A stretch of DNA of 20,120 nt from Chloroflexota bacterium (GTDB taxonomy: Bacteria; Chloroflexota; Anaerolineae; Promineifilales; Promineifilaceae): the NCBI GenBank assembly GCA_024223125.1, contig JAAEOP010000729.1:1-20120 (forward strand). Direction: 5' to 3'. Below are positions 1 through 7,418 of the stretch, piece after piece. The notes beneath the pieces were generated by a model that was not told the origin of the DNA, searched no databases, and saw only the letters and a list, made by a program, of their open reading frames with translations. Numbering within the stretch: position 1 is the first letter of the stretch; each line of letters opens with the position of its first letter. Position numbers and translations under genes: made by a program.

Positions 1-50
1 CAGTTGCCCGCACGATTGGTATGGCAAACTTTGCGGAAGGTTGTAAACGC

Positions 51-599
51 TTAAGCCAATTCCATGACGGGAATAAAGCCACGAGTTTCCAGTTCAGCAA
101 TGGCTATGGCCGCGCTTTCTTCCACACTCTGTAAATCGGTACGGATGTGAATATCTGGATTTTCCGGCGCTTCAAATGGGTCAGAGATGCCGGTAAAGTT
201 GGGGATTTCCCCGGCTATCGCTTTTTTGTACATCCCTTTCACATCCCGATCAATGACCACATCCAACGGGGCATCAATAAACACTTCCAGGAAATTGGTC
301 GTATTGTCGCGCACATGATCACGCACTTTCTGATAAGGAGAGATGAAGGAGCAAATACAGCCTACTCCATTACGCGAGAGCAATTTAGCGACAAAGGTGA
401 CGCGCTCGATATTCTTGGTTCGATCTTCGGCCGTAAAGCCCAAATCACGAGTCAAACTTTCACGCACTACATCCCCATCCAGCCGCTCCAGCCGCAGATT
501 GCGAGCCTCAAGCTGCTTTAACATTTCCATTGCAACTGTGGTTTTACCGGCGCCAGAAAGCCCAGTCATCCATAAAACAAAACCTTGTTGTTCGTTCAT
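51..599 (-). CDS. cysC: Adenylylsulfate (APS) kinase, stand-alone
   Basis: Phosphorylates adenosine 5'-phosphosulfate at the 3'-OH with ATP to give PAPS, the sulfate donor for sulfotransferases; cytoplasmic. The 182-residue protein is normal for a single-domain APS kinase. Visible motifs are the P-loop GLSGAGKTT (residues 13-21), the DGDVVR segment (42-47), the FISPY substrate segment (about 84-88) and the FTGISDPFEAP lid/C-terminal motif (about 134-144), so it looks catalytically intact. ATG start at 599 with a modest AGGT ribosome site. It lies 93 bp downstream of the fused ATP sulfurylase/APS kinase, probably in the same transcript, making it a second APS kinase in one locus. The two kinase domains differ clearly (P-loop GLSGAGKTT here, GLHNAGKST in the fusion), so this is not a recent duplication. 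Confidence 0.95.
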   Translation of the reverse strand: MNEQQGFVLWMTGLSGAGKTTVAMEMLKQLEARNLRLERLDGDVVRESLTRDLGFTAEDRTKNIERVTFVAKLLSRNGVGCICSFISPYQKVRDHVRDNTTNFLEVFIDAPLDVVIDRDVKGMYKKAIAGEIPNFTGISDPFEAPENPDIHIRTDLQSVEESAAIAIAELETRGFIPVMELA

Positions 600-623
600 A
601 ATTTTCTACCTATTTTTTAAATT

Positions 624-680
624 TTCCCGGAAACTTTTGTGCGTTTTCTCTGAAATGATAACTATACCAGTTTCCGGGAA
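624..680. repeat. Stem-loop between the two sulfate-activation genes
   Basis: A perfect 12-bp inverted repeat, TTCCCGGAAACT at 624-635 and AGTTTCCGGGAA at 669-680, encloses a 33-nt A/T-rich loop in the gap between the fused sulfurylase/kinase and the stand-alone kinase. On the minus strand it is followed by A-rich, not U-rich, sequence, so it does not look like a Rho-independent terminator. It could be an mRNA processing or stabilising hairpin that sets the ratio of the two products; role unproven. Confidence 0.5.
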
Positions 681-692
681 ATAATATTGTTT

Positions 693-2417
693 TTAGTGCG
701 GCTTCAAAAAGCCTTGTTCTATCAAATGATTGACGATTAATCGGGCGTTTTCTTCGGCCGAATGATTAATTGTCTCAATCCGAATTTCGGGGTGACGTGG
801 CGCTTCGTAGGGATCATCAATCCCGGTAAAACCGGAAACTAACCCCTGGCGAGCCTGAGCATACAACCCTTTGGTGTCTCGATGTTCACATATATCCAAA
901 GGTGTGTCTACAAATACCTCAATATAATGACCCTGATCAAATCCACCGCGCACATCATTCCGAGTGGCCCGGTAAGGGGAAACGGCCGCACAAATAGCCA
1001 GACCACCATGCCGGGTAATTTCAGAAGCCACATACCCAATACGCCGCACATGATCATCCCGGTCTTCTTTGCTATAGCCCAACCCCTCACTGAAGTGGGT
1101 ACGCACCACATCCCCATCGAGTAGGGTTACATTACGGCCGTGTTCCTGTAACAGCGTAGTTAAGACAGCGGCCGTGGTAGATTTTCCCGCATTGTGCAGC
1201 CCCGTAAACCAGAGACAAGCCCCCTGACGGTAACGTGGTGGGTATGTTTCATACAAGATTTCAGCCACCGGATGGCGAGTAAACCAGGCTGGCAGAAGTC
1301 GGCCGTTGTGCAAATATTCTTCCCGCACCTGCGTACCAGAAATTGAAGCCGTTTTCATCTCTGGCGTCACACTGGTAATTTCTTCATACCGTTCTTCTTC
1401 CGGCAAATAAACCAACATACGGAAAGGTACAACTGTTACCCCAATCTCTTCACTAAAGCTTTCCACTAAATCCTGGGCATCATACGGCCCATAAAACGGA
1501 TTGCCTTCAGAGTCACTGCCTGGCCCGGCATGGTCGCGTCCCACAATGAGGTGATTGGCCCCATAATTACGGCGAATAATAGCGTGCCATAACGCTTCAC
1601 GCGGGCCGCCCATTCGCATCGCTAACGGCAGCAATGAAAGCAAAATCCGATCGGGATCATAATGATTGGCAGCCAACGCTTTATAAGTACGTACACGGGT
1701 AAAATAATCCACATCCCCCGGTTTGGTCATGCCCACCACCGGATGCAGCAGCAAAACGCCATCCTTTTCCTCGATAGCCCGCTTGGTGAGTTCTTCGTGC
1801 ACCCGGTGCATCGGGTTCCGGGTTTGGAAGGCGACCACATTTTCATGGCCGTATATTTCCAATTTGGCGCGGGTTTCGGCCGGAGTCATCCGTATATTTT
1901 TGAAGTCGTAATGTGACGGCTGTTTCAAAACTTGTAACGGGCCAGAGATGTTTCGCTTACCCCAACGGTGCATTTCCGCCACTGTCGGATGGCGCAGGTC
2001 TGTGGAGCCAAATGCTTTCAGGGCTATTTCTTCCTGGCTCCATTCATACACTTCTTCCACTGTCATAATGGCCAGAATTTCATTCTGCGGGTCGCGCAAA
2101 GCCACATCCTGCCCAATTTCAACAATAACGTCATCATCAATTGGCAGGGGAATGGGCATGGGGAAAACGAAACCATTTGCCAGGCGCATCGTGTCCAGAA
2201 CGCTCTGATGATCGGCCTCTCCCATAAACCGGTCTAAGGGCGAAAAAGCGCCCACAGCCAATAATTCCAGGTCACATACCGCCCGGTCTGACAGTCTGAT
2301 AGAAGGAAGACGATTGGCATAATCGCTTAACTCTTCCAGGGATTCTGCGGGCACAAGCAGGTTAACCAGCTTGCCCCCGTATGGTGAAATAAGGGTTGAT
2401 TCTTTTGTTGCTAACAT
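693..2417 (-). CDS. sat: Bifunctional ATP sulfurylase / APS kinase
   Basis: Makes APS from sulfate and ATP (N-terminal sulfate adenylyltransferase, about residues 1-390) and then PAPS (C-terminal APS kinase, about 398-574); cytoplasmic. The sulfurylase signatures are present: QTRNP (198-202), HRVH (204-207) and GRDHAGPG (293-300). The kinase domain has the P-loop GLHNAGKS (406-413), LDGDVVR and FTGIDDPYEAP, so both halves look active. The reading frame extends to a TTG at 2444, but that codon lies inside the U-tract of an intrinsic-terminator-like hairpin. The ATG at 2417, preceded by AGAGGA, gives a normal sulfurylase N-terminus (574 residues) and is preferred. This Sat-CysC fusion is known from thermophilic and other bacteria. 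With the kinase downstream and a sulfotransferase nearby it points to PAPS supply; no PAPS reductase is visible. Confidence 0.95.
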   Translation of the reverse strand: MLATKESTLISPYGGKLVNLLVPAESLEELSDYANRLPSIRLSDRAVCDLELLAVGAFSPLDRFMGEADHQSVLDTMRLANGFVFPMPIPLPIDDDVIVEIGQDVALRDPQNEILAIMTVEEVYEWSQEEIALKAFGSTDLRHPTVAEMHRWGKRNISGPLQVLKQPSHYDFKNIRMTPAETRAKLEIYGHENVVAFQTRNPMHRVHEELTKRAIEEKDGVLLLHPVVGMTKPGDVDYFTRVRTYKALAANHYDPDRILLSLLPLAMRMGGPREALWHAIIRRNYGANHLIVGRDHAGPGSDSEGNPFYGPYDAQDLVESFSEEIGVTVVPFRMLVYLPEEERYEEITSVTPEMKTASISGTQVREEYLHNGRLLPAWFTRHPVAEILYETYPPRYRQGACLWFTGLHNAGKSTTAAVLTTLLQEHGRNVTLLDGDVVRTHFSEGLGYSKEDRDDHVRRIGYVASEITRHGGLAICAAVSPYRATRNDVRGGFDQGHYIEVFVDTPLDICEHRDTKGLYAQARQGLVSGFTGIDDPYEAPRHPEIRIETINHSAEENARLIVNHLIEQGFLKPH

Positions 2418-2442
2418 AGGTCCTCTATTCTTGCCAACTCTC

Positions 2443-2487
2443 AAAAAAAAGCAGCCCTACCTTTTGCTTGGGGCAGGTGGGCTGCTT
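2443..2487 (-). terminator. Intrinsic terminator / attenuator in the sat leader
   Basis: AAGCAGCCC (2449-2457) plus ACCT (2459-2462) pair with AGGT (2475-2478) plus GGGCTGCTT (2479-2487), giving 13 bp with one bulged base and a 12-nt loop. On the minus strand the stem is followed by eight U residues. It lies only 26 nt before the sat ATG and downstream of a good promoter at 2628-2655, so it would stop transcription before sat unless relieved. That placement suggests an attenuator. The alternative is that it simply ends the lipoprotein transcript. Confidence 0.75.
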
Positions 2488-2531
2488 GTATGATTTGAAA
2501 GTTACAGCTTATGATTTTGTAATCGTGACTA

Positions 2532-2551
2532 CTTGTGCAAGACTGCACAAG
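2532..2551. promoter_or_regulatory. Inverted repeat in the sat leader, possible operator
   Basis: CTTGTGCA (2532-2539) and TGCACAAG (2544-2551) form a perfect 8-bp palindrome with a 4-nt centre. The 10-mer ACTTGTGCAA at 2531-2540 recurs exactly at 2646-2655, where it covers the -35 box of the sat promoter. A recurring half-site with one copy on the promoter is typical of a regulator binding site. As RNA, the palindrome would also form a hairpin in the leader. Confidence 0.45.
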
Positions 2552-2602
2552 CATTGGTTACGTTAAATATAAAATCTTACATGCAGTCTAACATAAAAAT
2601 AG

Positions 2603-2620
2603 CATTGTCCGCTGACAATG
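2603..2620 (-). promoter_or_regulatory. Leader hairpin close to the sat transcription start
   Basis: CATTGTC and GACAATG pair perfectly (7 bp) around a 4-nt loop, immediately downstream of the predicted sat transcription start on the minus strand. It is part of a leader of about 200 nt that holds three hairpins before the sat ATG. It resembles no riboswitch class that I can recognise. Confidence 0.4.
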
Positions 2621-2627
2621 CATCTCC

Positions 2628-2655
2628 ATTGTACGCCATTTACCAACTTGTGCAA
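2628..2655 (-). promoter_or_regulatory. Promoter of the sat/cysC unit
   Basis: On the minus strand, TTGCAC (2655-2650) and TACAAT (2633-2628) are separated by 16 bp, a good housekeeping-sigma match. Transcription should start near 2621, giving a 5' leader of about 200 nt. The -35 box lies within an exact copy of the ACTTGTGCAA repeat (2646-2655), so a factor binding the repeat would compete with RNA polymerase. Confidence 0.6.
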
Positions 2656-2671
2656 TGATCACCAGTCAACT

Positions 2672-3241
2672 TTATTCTTGTGGCAAAACTACAGAATCGT
2701 AGAAATATCCAACGCGAGGCATAGACATTTCACCCTCACCGGGTAAGATATCGTCTTCAGTAAGGCTGACTGTTGTAACATCGGCCGTTACTCCCACTCG
2801 GGTACCTGGTTGAAGGGCTGTCACAGGAATAGAAAAAGCGCCATCTGAGTCAATAACACCAGACCCTAATTCTTCTCCCATAAAAGTCATATTCAAAACA
2901 TATATTGTTAAGCCTGGCGGGCCAACACCAGTAACGGCCGTGTCGGTAGATTGCACCGGTCTATCAAAAGCCAATAAGATGGCATTTGGATTTAAGGCTG
3001 GGTATGCGATCTGGGGCGCGACGGCCGTTGGCGGGGGATACGTCTCTGGAGTTACTACGGCCGTTGGCGGCGGATAGGCCTCCTGAGAAGTCCCCGTATC
3101 TGGCGATGGCGATGGAACTGATTCAACTTCCTGTTGATCTGGAGTGACTGGCGTTGGTGTGGACGTATCTTCATTACCACAAGCTGCCAACAACAGTACA
3201 AATGTCAGCAAAATAAGTTTTCGCAATTGACTATTAACCAT
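2672..3241 (-). CDS. Secreted lipoprotein of unknown function
   Basis: A 189-residue protein with a type II signal peptide: a positive N-terminus, a hydrophobic run (about 8-17) and lipobox LAAC with Cys21 as the predicted lipidated residue. It should be anchored on the outer face of the membrane. Residues about 25-80 are a Thr/Ser/Pro-rich linker containing tandem 12-residue repeats around YPPPTAV. The C-terminal ~110 residues are predicted beta-rich (LTIYVLN, GAFSIPV and GTRVGVTADVTT stretches) and may be a small Ig-like or carbohydrate-type sandwich, but I do not recognise the family. ATG start with AAGGAAG upstream. It lies between the sat leader and the terminator of the repeat protein upstream. 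Confidence 0.8.
   Translation of the reverse strand: MVNSQLRKLILLTFVLLLAACGNEDTSTPTPVTPDQQEVESVPSPSPDTGTSQEAYPPPTAVVTPETYPPPTAVAPQIAYPALNPNAILLAFDRPVQSTDTAVTGVGPPGLTIYVLNMTFMGEELGSGVIDSDGAFSIPVTALQPGTRVGVTADVTTVSLTEDDILPGEGEMSMPRVGYFYDSVVLPQE
3021..3092 (-). repeat. Tandem 36-bp coding repeat in the lipoprotein linker
   Basis: Two copies of a 36-bp unit lie in tandem, each carrying ACGGCCGTTGGCGG (plus strand, beginning at 3021 and 3057). They encode the repeated YPPPTAV linker; a third, degraded protein copy (IAYPALNP) follows. Each unit contains one ACGGCCGT octamer, which encodes Thr-Ala-Val. The repeat probably arose by slippage or recombination and sets the length of the surface linker. 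Confidence 0.65.
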
Positions 3242-3277
3242 TGATCATCTTCCTTTACAATAATCATCGTTGTAGAC

Positions 3278-3308
3278 AAAAAAGAAGCCATCTTTGAAGA
3301 TGGCTTCT
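3278..3308 (-). terminator. Rho-independent terminator of the repeat-protein gene
   Basis: A perfect 11-bp stem, AGAAGCCATCT (3283-3293) with AGATGGCTTCT (3298-3308), has a 4-nt loop and is followed on the minus strand by six U residues. It lies about 33 nt past the stop codon of the gene ending at 3341. The lipoprotein gene downstream therefore probably needs its own promoter or read-through. Confidence 0.85.
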
Positions 3309-3340
3309 ATCTTTATAAGCTAGGTTCTATCAAAACGACA

Positions 3341-4774
3341 TTAAGGAAGATTGAACCCATTGGTTGTTGATTTGTCAAATGAAGAAGAACCATTATTGGG
3401 TGTACACGGGCTTACCGATGTCCAACTAGCTTCGTTGGCTACCACAATGATATCTTGATCAGATGTAATGGTTACACCAGACAACGTACTTGCTGGTAAG
3501 CTTGAGCCACTCCAGATGGATTTAGCGCTCGCACAAACATAAACGCTAGAATCACCAGCGGCAATCGTTTGGGCAGAGGTTGTGTGCGTGTCGCCATTAT
3601 TATCAGTAAAACTCAAAACTATATTGGTAGCAGCGCTGCCACCCACATTTTGGATTTGCAGAGCTGTGGTACGACCAAAGCGGTTCTCTTTGTAAGCTGG
3701 ATAAGAAACTGTCGTGCTGGCTGTTGAGGCAGCTTGACAATTGTACGTCGTAGATGTTTGGTTAGTGTTAAGCAACGGAAGTTCAGCTTCATTCACAATA
3801 CCGGCAACAAGACCATCAGCGCCTACGACTGTAGCTGCAAAGAGCGTACCAGACGTAATTTCTGGCACATCAATAAAGGTAACTGATGCTCCCGATGCAA
3901 CACTGGTTTTAGTTGAAACAAAACTGCTGCCGCCACTCACAAAGGTAGCGGTAATGTCTTGAGCAGACGTGTGCAAATTTTGCACCTGCAAACCGCTTTT
4001 ACGGCCGAAGTGATTTTGCTTATAGGTCGGGCAGTAAATTGTTTGTTCAATTTCGCCCGGAGCAAAACCGCTGCTGCCTTGCAATACTGTGGCCACTGTA
4101 GCAGTATGTTCATGCTCAAGCATAACGCCGGCAATAGGCTCAGAAGCTGTCATAGACATAGCGCCGATATTGTTTGTGCCGGTAACGCCAGCCAAACCAG
4201 CATCTACAGCCACCATTTGGCCCGGCGAAATGCTAGAGGTGGTATAGGGATAAGCTGTGCCACCGATGTTGAAGGTCACATCAACTGTCGTGGTGCTAGA
4301 GCCTGCATTCTGTAGGTAGAAGGTTGTTGTTTTGTTGAAATGATTGTACTTAGCCAACGGGAATTCAAGGTCAGTATTAGGGCTGCTGCTGCCAATACCA
4401 TTATAAATAGCCGCCGCTTTACCGCCGGAAATGCCATTCCCACCAGCTTCACGATTGGTCAAGTTAACCAATGCGACCAATGGTTCATCTGAACTGGTTA
4501 CGATGGAACCTACAAACCCAGCCGGTAAACTGGGAATATCAGATGGGCCAATATTTAAGGCTGCGCCAGAAGCAATGCTTGTAGAATAGGGATATGTACT
4601 GGACGAAGCAGAATCATAGGCCGTCACGCTAACTGTAGCTGTGCCTGTGCCTACATTTTGATGGGTGGCGCCAAACCAGAATCCTCCTCCTTGGGGACCA
4701 ATTTGAGCGCTTGCAACCCCTACTGCAACAAGCAGCAAGGCTACCAATAAAAACAGAAATGTCTTTTTCTTCAT
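3341..4774 (-). CDS. Secreted protein with four beta-rich repeats
   Basis: A 477-residue exported protein. The signal peptide is MKKKTFLFLL followed by a long hydrophobic core ending in ASA-Q (about residues 1-24). The rest is Ser/Thr/Gly-rich and divides into four repeats of about 100 residues (about 28-130, 140-235, 249-345, 359-470). The last three each open with a motif like YK-N-[HR]-F-[GN]-[RK] followed by a QN step (143-149, 251-260, 361-370), and each has a late block like EPIAGVM or DGLVAGIVNEA. This suggests tandem beta-sandwich domains of a surface or matrix protein. The open frame reaches 4864, but ATG 4774 has a strong GGAGG site and a promoter lies inside the longer frame, so the shorter start is chosen. 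Function unknown; no membrane anchor or sortase motif is seen. Confidence 0.85.
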   Translation of the reverse strand: MKKKTFLFLLVALLLVAVGVASAQIGPQGGGFWFGATHQNVGTGTATVSVTAYDSASSSTYPYSTSIASGAALNIGPSDIPSLPAGFVGSIVTSSDEPLVALVNLTNREAGGNGISGGKAAAIYNGIGSSSPNTDLEFPLAKYNHFNKTTTFYLQNAGSSTTTVDVTFNIGGTAYPYTTSSISPGQMVAVDAGLAGVTGTNNIGAMSMTASEPIAGVMLEHEHTATVATVLQGSSGFAPGEIEQTIYCPTYKQNHFGRKSGLQVQNLHTSAQDITATFVSGGSSFVSTKTSVASGASVTFIDVPEITSGTLFAATVVGADGLVAGIVNEAELPLLNTNQTSTTYNCQAASTASTTVSYPAYKENRFGRTTALQIQNVGGSAATNIVLSFTDNNGDTHTTSAQTIAAGDSSVYVCASAKSIWSGSSLPASTLSGVTITSDQDIIVVANEASWTSVSPCTPNNGSSSFDKSTTNGFNLP

Positions 4775-4827
4775 GTGAAACCTCCAAAAGTAAGTAATGA
4801 AATTGGGTAAAATTTTAAACAATACAA

Positions 4828-4856
4828 ATTCTAGGGTAGATATAAGGATAAAACAA
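4828..4856 (-). promoter_or_regulatory. Promoter of the repeat-protein gene
   Basis: On the minus strand, TTGTTT (4856-4851) and TAGAAT (4833-4828) are separated by 17 bp. The predicted start near 4821 gives a leader of about 46 nt to the GGAGG ribosome site and the ATG at 4774. No equally clear promoter is visible for the divergent plus-strand gene at 4988; the A/T-rich 4920-4980 stretch probably carries it. Confidence 0.55.
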
Positions 4857-4987
4857 TACTCCATACGGGTTATTATTGTGATTATTCGCTTATTTTATCG
4901 GTGTAGTTGCCTAAAAAGGTTTTCCTGACTGGGTAATCATATTACACTTATTTCATCATATTTTATATCCAATATTCTTGAGCAATT

Positions 4988-6541
4988 ATGTTAACTACCG
5001 GAAACAAGCAACCTGATATTCTACTGTTGGTATTAGACACCCAACGAGCCGACAAGCTTTCTTGTTATGGCTATGGCGTGGAAACATCTCCAAATCTGGA
5101 TCGATTGGTCAATGATGGGGCGACACAATTTTCAAAGGCAGTGGCGCCAGCCCAATGGACTGTCCCCAGTCACGCATCGCTGTTTACCGGCCTTTATCCG
5201 TCGCAACATTCGTTAGTTCAAATGGATGCTGCTTTGCCTTCACCTGTTGTTACGTTGGCCCAACGCTTGCGCCAGGCAGGGTATTTTACGGCCGGATTTT
5301 CCCACAATCCCTTAATCGGCCGTGTTCCCAACAACTTAAATCGAGGATTCATCAATTTTCAGAATTACAACACACCTGGGGCGGGGTTGTTGGCATTTCA
5401 ATTTGACAAGGACAAAAAGCTGCCCACTGTCTCAACGCGAATGAAGCATTACGGCCGTTTCCTCATAGCCGAGTCACTTGGTTATAGCCAAACATCCCCA
5501 TTACAACATTTATCAATGGTAGGCCACCCATTGTGGAACAAGTTACAGCATCTTACCAAACGATCTAAAGCAGCTCTGGCAACTAAATCATTACAAGACG
5601 CCGCCCACATCTTAATAAACAGGCCTGGGTTAACATCAGAGCAGCCTGCTTTTGTATTCATGAATTTAATGGGAACCCATACGCCTTATGCGCCTTCTTC
5701 AGAAAAGCTCCGCAGATTTTTGCCAGAACGATTGGGAAGTAAACATGCCCGCCAATTTCAACAGATGGTCAATCGCTGGCAGGTAAATATTGATAATTGG
5801 TTAGATATGCCTTTTGTCCATGAAGCGTTGGAAGCGATCTTACACGCTTTTTATGATGCCGAAGTGGCCGAACAGGATGCGAAGCTGGGGAAATTCTTTG
5901 ATACATTGAAACACAATCATGCGTGGGAGAATTTGTTGGTTGTGGTTATGGCTGATCATGGCGATCATTTGGGAGAAAAGAAGCGGTTGAACCATGCTTT
6001 TGGCGTCTATGAGCCTTTGGTTCATGTACCCCTGATTGTACGCGACCCCGAAGGACAGTTCACCAATGGCACGGTTCAAGAGCAGGTTGTCTCTACGCGG
6101 CAAGTTTTCCATACTTTGTTAACGGCCGTAAATGTCGCCACTCCAGAAGAAGAAAAACTGTCCCTACAAAATTCTGCCAACAGCGCTCCCGAACTGATCT
6201 TAGCGGAAGGACACCCCATCGAATGGGCTTTACAGCGATTAAAACAAAATCGGCCTGAGATAATCAACCCACAACAGGCGCATAAACCAGCCTATGGCAT
6301 TTTTGCCAAAGGACATAAGTTGATTACCATCGGATCACGCCAGGAACTATATGACCTGCAAGAAGATAATCTGGAAACAAGTGATTTAAGTCAGCAGCAG
6401 CATGATTTAAGGCGGGATTTATACAACTTGCTGCAAACTCAATTGGCGCAAATGACCCCGGTTGTTGCAGAAGTAGAACGCCGAGATGTGGAAGATGAAA
6501 TCGTTTTGGCGCAGTTACGCCGCCTGGGATACCTGGAGTAA
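4988..6541 (+). CDS. Sulfatase-fold (alkaline phosphatase superfamily) enzyme, Thr-type
   Basis: A 517-residue metal-dependent hydrolase or transferase of the sulfatase/phosphatase superfamily. Metal-site segments are LDTQRADKLSCYGYG (16-30, Asp17), MADHGDHLGE (321-330, Asp323/His324) and NHAFG (His336); the C-terminus RRLGYLE is typical of the family. At the nucleophile position the sequence is WTVPSHASLFTG with Thr58, where true sulfatases have Cys or Ser of the C/S-x-P-S-R motif that becomes formylglycine. Thr is used by phosphoglycerol-transferase-like members, so desulfation is not assured. No signal peptide or membrane segment is seen, so it is probably cytoplasmic. ATG start with a weak ribosome site. 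It ends 2 bp before the sulfotransferase gene, which makes a two-gene unit likely. Confidence 0.88.
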   Translation: MLTTGNKQPDILLLVLDTQRADKLSCYGYGVETSPNLDRLVNDGATQFSKAVAPAQWTVPSHASLFTGLYPSQHSLVQMDAALPSPVVTLAQRLRQAGYFTAGFSHNPLIGRVPNNLNRGFINFQNYNTPGAGLLAFQFDKDKKLPTVSTRMKHYGRFLIAESLGYSQTSPLQHLSMVGHPLWNKLQHLTKRSKAALATKSLQDAAHILINRPGLTSEQPAFVFMNLMGTHTPYAPSSEKLRRFLPERLGSKHARQFQQMVNRWQVNIDNWLDMPFVHEALEAILHAFYDAEVAEQDAKLGKFFDTLKHNHAWENLLVVVMADHGDHLGEKKRLNHAFGVYEPLVHVPLIVRDPEGQFTNGTVQEQVVSTRQVFHTLLTAVNVATPEEEKLSLQNSANSAPELILAEGHPIEWALQRLKQNRPEIINPQQAHKPAYGIFAKGHKLITIGSRQELYDLQEDNLETSDLSQQQHDLRRDLYNLLQTQLAQMTPVVAEVERRDVEDEIVLAQLRRLGYLE

Positions 6542-6543
6542 TT

Positions 6544-7392
6544 GTGACAATCACCAAAGAAGTAGATAAGTCTACGACAATCATCTTTTTGCACATACCG
6601 AAAACGGCCGGATTGACTTTATATGAGATTTTGAATCGGGAATACGGCCGCAACTACATTTACACATTTGTCGGCGGCCGGCAGCGTTTACAGCAATCAA
6701 TGGACTCTTTTGCCGGGCAAACAGAAACAGAACGGGCCAACTACCGTCTGCTGCGCGGGCACACCCCTTTTGGCATACACAACCTGGTTCCAGGGCCAGC
6801 CACTTACATCACATTCCTTCGCGATCCCATCAAACGGGTTGTTTCACACTATTACTACGTCAAGAACAACCCGCATCATTTACTACATGAAGCCGTCACA
6901 TCCCAGAATATGAGCTTGCAAATGTATCTGTCTAGCGGCATCAATTATGAGTTGGACAATGGACAGACGCGCCAATTGGCTGGTATAACGGATGAAATAC
7001 CATATGGCGCTTGTGACCAGGAATTACTAGACCAGGCTATTGTCAATATAGACAGATGTTTTTCATTGGTTGGCCTGACAGAACGGTTTGATGCGTCACT
7101 GCTCATCATGCAGCGCCTGCTTGGCTGGCACAAGACGCCACTTTATGTGCGCCAAAATGTTTCACGATCCCAGTCGGCTCGCCCAGAATTGTCTGCTGAA
7201 ACGAGGCAACTGATTGAACAATACAACGATTTAGACAGGGCTTTATATGCTTACGGCCGTACACGCTTCACCGCCCTTCTTAAAACAATTGGGGAAATAG
7301 AGATGCGGCGCTTCAATCAACTAAATCGTCTTTACTATCCTTTTGGCAAATTACAATCTGTCATTCGCACTAACTTGCGTAAACTTCTTTGA
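6544..7392 (+). CDS. PAPS-dependent sulfotransferase (sulfotransfer_2-like)
   Basis: Transfers sulfate from PAPS to a hydroxyl or amine acceptor, by family usually a carbohydrate or lipid. The 282-residue protein shows the 5'-phosphosulfate loop HIPKTAGLTL (17-26), an RGHTPFGIH segment (71-79) like heparan/2-O-type sulfotransferases, and the 3'-phosphate motif FLRDPIKRVVSHYYY (91-105) with Arg93 and Ser101. No signal peptide, so it would act in the cytoplasm where PAPS is made. The GTG start lies 2 bp after the preceding TAA with GGAG inside the end of that gene, indicating translational coupling. It is the only clear consumer in this window for the PAPS made by sat/cysC. The acceptor is not evident from sequence; the neighbouring glycan locus is the natural candidate. 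Confidence 0.9.
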   Translation: MTITKEVDKSTTIIFLHIPKTAGLTLYEILNREYGRNYIYTFVGGRQRLQQSMDSFAGQTETERANYRLLRGHTPFGIHNLVPGPATYITFLRDPIKRVVSHYYYVKNNPHHLLHEAVTSQNMSLQMYLSSGINYELDNGQTRQLAGITDEIPYGACDQELLDQAIVNIDRCFSLVGLTERFDASLLIMQRLLGWHKTPLYVRQNVSRSQSARPELSAETRQLIEQYNDLDRALYAYGRTRFTALLKTIGEIEMRRFNQLNRLYYPFGKLQSVIRTNLRKLL

Positions 7393-7418
7393 GATTGGAG
7401 ATTAAATCTCTCAATCTC
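7391..7418. terminator. Hairpin between convergent genes
   Basis: GAGATTG plus GAGAT (7391-7402) pair with ATCTC plus CAATCTC (7406-7418, one bulged T at 7411) around a 3-nt loop. It fills the gap between the sulfotransferase stop and the epimerase stop, overlapping the first. A bidirectional terminator is likely by position, but neither side has a clear U-tract and the stem is A/T-rich. Confidence 0.4.

Noticed and set aside
1..50. Open plus-strand reading at the left edge
   Set aside because: Short open frames run into the 3' end of cysC, but the fragment is too short to judge and matches nothing I recognise.
147..521. Long open frames opposite cysC and other genes
   Set aside because: They lie wholly antisense to genes with clear motifs, lack ribosome sites and show no recognisable domains. 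The same applies to antisense frames over sat, the epimerase, the flippase, the GT4 gene and etfA/etfB.
2490..2627. SAM or other known riboswitch in the sat leader
   Set aside because: The leader has hairpins and a terminator, but I could not match the conserved core of any riboswitch class I know.
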